This document shows positions 9,670 through 12,256 of a stretch of 12,256 nt of DNA, piece by piece. Made by a program: the position numbers and the translations under genes. Origin of the DNA: Euperipatoides rowelli (lineage: Eukaryota; Onychophora; Udeonychophora; Euonychophora; Peripatopsidae); NCBI GenBank assembly GCA_003024985.2, contig PXIH01S0099540.1; one strand, 5' to 3'. Within the stretch, counting starts at the first letter, position 1; every line of letters begins with the position of its first letter. The notes beneath the pieces are model-generated. The model made no database searches. It saw only the letters and a list, made by a program, of their open reading frames with translations, and was not told where the DNA came from.

Positions 9670-10383
9670 TTAGTATCGACCACTTCGAATTTCCCTATCT
9701 CTAGATCGAGAGCGACGATCACGACTTTTCGATCGTCGACGATCACGACTTTTTGACCTGGGTTTGCTTTTACGTTCTTTAGATTTTGAACGTGAACCGC
9801 CCCGCTTATTGCGCGAACGCATATATAACTGCCTACGCAGTTCACGTGAGATTGGCTTCAAATGCATAAAGTTGCAGAATGCTCCACGTGTACACTCACC
9901 CATTTCGTATTGTCGACAACATGCTTCCCGAAAATCTGTGACAGGTGATAGTTCTGCATAAATTGGTTTACGATCATACCAACGATTGTTCAAGTCAGCT
10001 ACAGCTTTTTCTGCATCCTCCTCATAGCGAAACTTGATATAAACATTACCTACTAGATGGTCCCCAAGATTATCGCATACATTCATTTCTTCAATTTCAC
10101 CATATTTATCCTCCAATTCAACAAATACATCTTCAAAAAAATTTTCAAAATGTTCCTGCACTTCAGCATCAGTGATATTCGGTAAATGAGACCCATCCGC
10201 AGTTTTGGCAGAATTCAATGGATTGTGATACATATTCTGTAGAAGTACAGTCTGACTAAATGTTGGTTTGTTGTGAATTCTTGAACAACGATCGCCATGT
10301 CTGCAGGCACCTATCTTGTAATAAAATGAACAATTAACCTTATCTTTCTCAGTACCAAAAATTGAAGCTAAATATTCAGCCAT
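9670..10383 (-). CDS. U2AF1: U2AF small subunit (U2AF35/U2AF38) splicing factor, complete 237-aa frame
   Basis: The product is the small subunit of the nuclear U2AF heterodimer, which contacts the AG at 3' splice sites and binds the large subunit early in spliceosome assembly. Domain order is visible. The first CCCH zinc finger has C18, C27, C33 and H37, and S34, the residue mutated in human myeloid disease, is conserved. A U2AF-homology motif spans about residues 44-148, with R134-W135-Y136 at the Arg-X-Phe position. The second CCCH finger has C155/C156, C164, C170 and H174, with Q158 matching human Q157. An Arg/Ser tail runs from about 189 and ends RSGRY. Length fits the family (human 240, fly about 264). 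The start is supported by the universal MAEYLASIFGTEKDKVNC opening, an A at -3 and G at +4, and an in-frame TAA two codons upstream. The frame has no intron, frameshift or stop. The tail lacks the glycine run seen in human and fly proteins. The family call is near certain; whether this is the main locus or an extra copy is not decided here. Confidence 0.97.
   Translation of the reverse strand: MAEYLASIFGTEKDKVNCSFYYKIGACRHGDRCSRIHNKPTFSQTVLLQNMYHNPLNSAKTADGSHLPNITDAEVQEHFENFFEDVFVELEDKYGEIEEMNVCDNLGDHLVGNVYIKFRYEEDAEKAVADLNNRWYDRKPIYAELSPVTDFREACCRQYEMGECTRGAFCNFMHLKPISRELRRQLYMRSRNKRGGSRSKSKERKSKPRSKSRDRRRSKSRDRRSRSRDREIRSGRY
9713..9753 (-). repeat. In-frame 24-bp direct repeat inside the RS domain
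   Basis: A 17-nt string (CGACGATCACGACTTTT on the plus strand) occurs identically at 9713-9729 and 9737-9753, a period of 24 nt or eight codons. It encodes repeated KSRDRR-type units of the Arg/Ser tail. Identity at the nucleotide level, not just the protein level, suggests recent slippage or duplication within the RS-coding part. Confidence 0.8.
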
Positions 10384-10454
10384 AGTTTAGAATTAAGCAC
10401 TTTGTGTATGATGGAAGATCAAAATAAAACTGGGTGTTTTCCTAAATCTTGGCC

Positions 10455-10482
<28 letters not shown>
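10384..10482 (-). other. 5' UTR segment preceded by a 27-T polypyrimidine tract and AG (3' splice site)
   Basis: Read on the minus strand, an uninterrupted run of 27 T (10482-10456) ends in AG at 10455-10454 and is followed by G, the classic animal 3' splice-site layout. About 70 nt of 5' UTR (10453-10384) then leads to the U2AF start codon; it contains no upstream ATG that I can find. I infer an intron in the 5' UTR with its first exon further upstream, in 10.5-12.2 kb or beyond. The branch point and donor could not be fixed. The alternative is that the homopolymer is only a plus-strand A tract (for example a retroelement tail) and transcription starts nearby. Confidence 0.55.
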
Positions 10483-10483
<1 letters not shown>

Positions 10484-10485
<2 letters not shown>

Positions 10486-11488
10486 AAATTCAAAATAAAC
10501 TCTTTGAAAAAAAAATAAAAAAATAGTCTACAAGAATAGCCAACTAAAATAAAAAAATTTGTATCGCATGAAATTTTCTCCATTTTAAACAATTTTAAGA
10601 TAATTTGATAAAATTTAGGATACATGTTGGCTTTGAACAAAACAACACAAATCAAAACAATTTATTTTCATCAAAATACACTACTAAAGTTAAATTCAGT
10701 AATAATACTTTACTATGTACAACTATTTGTACCAAATTAATCACTATGAAAAAATTGCACAATTATGCACATATAAGCACCACATTTTTAAAAAAAATTA
10801 AAATTCACAAGTAAACCTACAACTTAAAAAAAAATTGAAATACATCTATAATTAAAGTATTATAACCCCTCCTGTCAAAGTAACTTGTAGAATTATAGCC
10901 TGTTGAAAAAAAAAAAATTGCAATTAGATAATAAGAATATCTTGGCAAATAAAAGTAACTACCTTAACACAAAAAAATAACAACAAAAAACAAACAATAA
11001 GAAAATATCCATTCAAAACATTGTGTAGGCTACTTGCACTCCAGGAAGAATATAATAACCAGTTTTAGATTTAAGAAAAAATAAAAAAAGATATTGAACG
11101 AGATTTTTAAAAAAAAAGTTTTCCTTACAATCAAATTAAAATGTTTGTAATTTCTTCCTTTTATGCCACTCTGTGAATATATTTGTATCCTAAGCTTGAA
11201 TAATAAATAGCCTACATATTTTCACTATACATGGATTAATAATTTAGACATTGCAAAAGGAATAAAAAATAAAAATAATAAAAAAAAAATGTCAATTTTA
11301 GGTCCAGCCAATTATAATAAAATTAAAGACAAGTAGGCTATGGATAGAAATGTGAGAAAGAATATTTTCAATAGAATATTGTTGGAAAATGATAATATGC
11401 TCCAGTATATGAGAACGTGAAAACACACTATTAGAGAATTATTATTTTTCTTTTCTGTTTATTCTTTTTGAAGCAACAATACTGAAAG
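10484..11488. other. AT-rich stretch upstream of U2AF1, possible 5' UTR intron
   Basis: There is no coding frame of note. If the 3' splice site at 10454 is used, this is the downstream part of an intron. One minus-strand donor-like string, AAG followed by GTAGTT, lies near 10960-10970, but nothing marks an exon beside it, so I do not call a first exon. Confidence 0.4.
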
Positions 11489-11661
11489 TTCTTCAGATTT
11501 TTAGGACAATTTTACACATTTAAGACCATTCTAGAAAATTCTGCAATGTTCTAAATAATTCTGGAACATTCTAGAAATTTTTTAAAAGTTACAGATGGTT
11601 CTGGAACATTGTGAAATGTCCCTGAATTTTGATAATTCTGGAGCATTCTAGAAAATTCTGA
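11489..11661. repeat. Decamer tandem repeat with heat-shock-element pattern
   Basis: TTC occurs at exact 10-bp steps at 11529, 11539, 11549, 11559 and 11569, with GAA five bases after three of them. The phase continues more loosely to 11489 upstream and 11599 downstream, then resumes shifted at 11636, 11646 and 11656. The consensus is roughly TTCTRGAACA. At 11559-11576, TTCTGGAACATTCTAGAA is a perfect four-unit array of alternating TTC and GAA, the known heat-shock-factor site. It may be a regulatory element or simply a minisatellite that resembles one. It lies about 1.1-1.3 kb upstream of the U2AF start codon. Confidence 0.7.
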
Positions 11662-12157
11662 TGAGAGACAAAGATATGCTTTCTACATTGATTTAGTGTT
11701 TAAATCATTTGCTGAATTTCTGTGGATCACAAGAAAAGGACTAAACTGTATTTAAGTGAAGTTAGGTATTACTTCGGTGAAAGATAAGAGAGTTATTGCA
11801 AAGTATCCATTACAATGATGAAGAAACATGTAGTTAATTGTACAAACAGCCTGCCATATGTTAAGGAAACCAAGTCAAAATCCAGTGAACAGCAATATAG
11901 AAGCAGGTCATCACCAACTTCAAAACAAAGGAATGAGAGCCTCAGCAGTCACAGTACTTTGGAGTGGAAATTTAACTCGTAGTCCAAAACAAGTACAAAG
12001 AATCTTCCTTGTACAATAAACAATTGTTTTGAATCAATAAATTAAACTCAAAACCAGGAATTAAAGAAATTCTTCATATGAGCAATTTTTCCTCAAGATT
12101 GCCTCTCATTATTTGAGAATTCAGACAAAAAATTTAATGAAAAAGACCATTCTATAA
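11662..12157. other. Intergenic stretch without a supported gene
   Basis: It contains a 55-codon plus-strand frame (11815-11982), serine-rich and unrecognised, and a short hairpin GTACAAAGAA/TTCCTTGTAC (11993-12014). Neither is enough to call a gene. Confidence 0.4.
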
Positions 12158-12256
12158 GCAGGGCTCAAAATTTTTTAAAAATACTAGGTGCCCACCTGGG
12201 CACACAACATAAAGATCAAGGCGCCCAGAATTCAAAGTAGAGTTCCCAGAAAAAAA
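12158..12256. repeat. Probable dispersed repeat fragment, truncated by the window end
   Basis: The stretch opens with GCAGGGCTCAAAATTTT and holds GTGCCCACCTGGGCAC (12188-12203), a 7-bp inverted pair, then GGCGCCCAG. The composition departs sharply from the AT-rich flank. From memory, GGGCTCGAAATT-type strings recur in dispersed repeats of several animal genomes; this is not proven here. Confidence 0.35.

Noticed and set aside
9624-9845. 73-codon minus-strand frame overlapping the U2AF1 3' end
   Set aside because: It is an alternative frame of the U2AF1 coding sequence running into the 3' UTR; the RS-encoding frame is clearly the real one.
9764-9961. 65-codon plus-strand frame inside U2AF1
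   Set aside because: It is the antisense shadow of the RS and second zinc-finger coding region and has no start context or family likeness.
9185-10383. U2AF1 as a processed retrocopy
   Set aside because: The frame is intact and fully conserved, there is no A tail after the 3' UTR and no obvious flanking duplication. It is not excluded, but nothing positive supports it beyond the lack of introns.
10419-10655. 78-codon minus-strand frame across the T tract
   Set aside because: The polyphenylalanine run is only the 27-T tract translated; the region is better read as intron and 5' UTR.
1-12256. CRISPR array, tRNA or rRNA genes
   Set aside because: No regular repeat-spacer array, no tRNA B-box with cloverleaf and no rRNA-like conserved core were seen on either strand.

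Overview
This is an AT-rich eukaryotic (animal) genomic window dominated by non-coding DNA. It holds one clearly recognisable protein gene, on the minus strand at 9670-10383. This gene encodes the small subunit of the splicing factor U2AF (U2AF35, U2AF1 family), complete in one uninterrupted 237-codon frame. The protein reads more like arthropod U2AF38 than vertebrate U2AF35: it has SRIHNKP rather than SRLHNKP, and a TVLLQN block, an FFEDVF block and NVYIKF. I therefore lean to an arthropod, but the exact lineage cannot be fixed from the sequence. There is no bacterial-style gene packing, no operon, no CRISPR array, and I found no rRNA or tRNA gene.

Layout: 1-2952 is AT-rich intergenic DNA with a 28-bp perfect (TA)n palindrome, a degenerate guanine/cytosine-richer minisatellite at 1329-1474, and a 12-bp perfect inverted repeat at 2277-2330. 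From 2957 to 5836 lies what looks like a non-autonomous DNA transposon of about 2.9 kb. It is bounded on both sides by TTAA and by imperfect 20-bp terminal inverted repeats, with no transposase frame. Its interior is composite: two diverged direct repeats (about 3535-3696 and 5240-5433), two same-orientation TTAACCCTTT motifs, a short tandem repeat built on GCCCGTTACA, and a 17-bp-arm hairpin. From 5841 to about 9200 I see only AT-rich DNA with microsatellites.

The U2AF gene occupies about 9190-10453 as seen here: a probable AATAAA signal at 9218-9213, a 3' UTR, the coding frame, and a 5' UTR segment. That segment is preceded on the minus strand by a 27-T tract ending in AG, a strong-looking 3' splice site for an intron in the 5' UTR. 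Its first exon and promoter are not identified and may lie in 10.5-12.2 kb or outside the window.

Upstream of the gene, 11489-11661 carries a 10-bp-period repeat whose core contains a perfect four-unit heat-shock-element pattern. The window ends in a probable dispersed repeat (12158-12256). I do not see an undescribed multi-gene system. The points most worth a look are the TTAA-bounded composite element, the HSE-like decamer array upstream of a splicing-factor gene, and the intron-free coding region with its extreme polypyrimidine tract.
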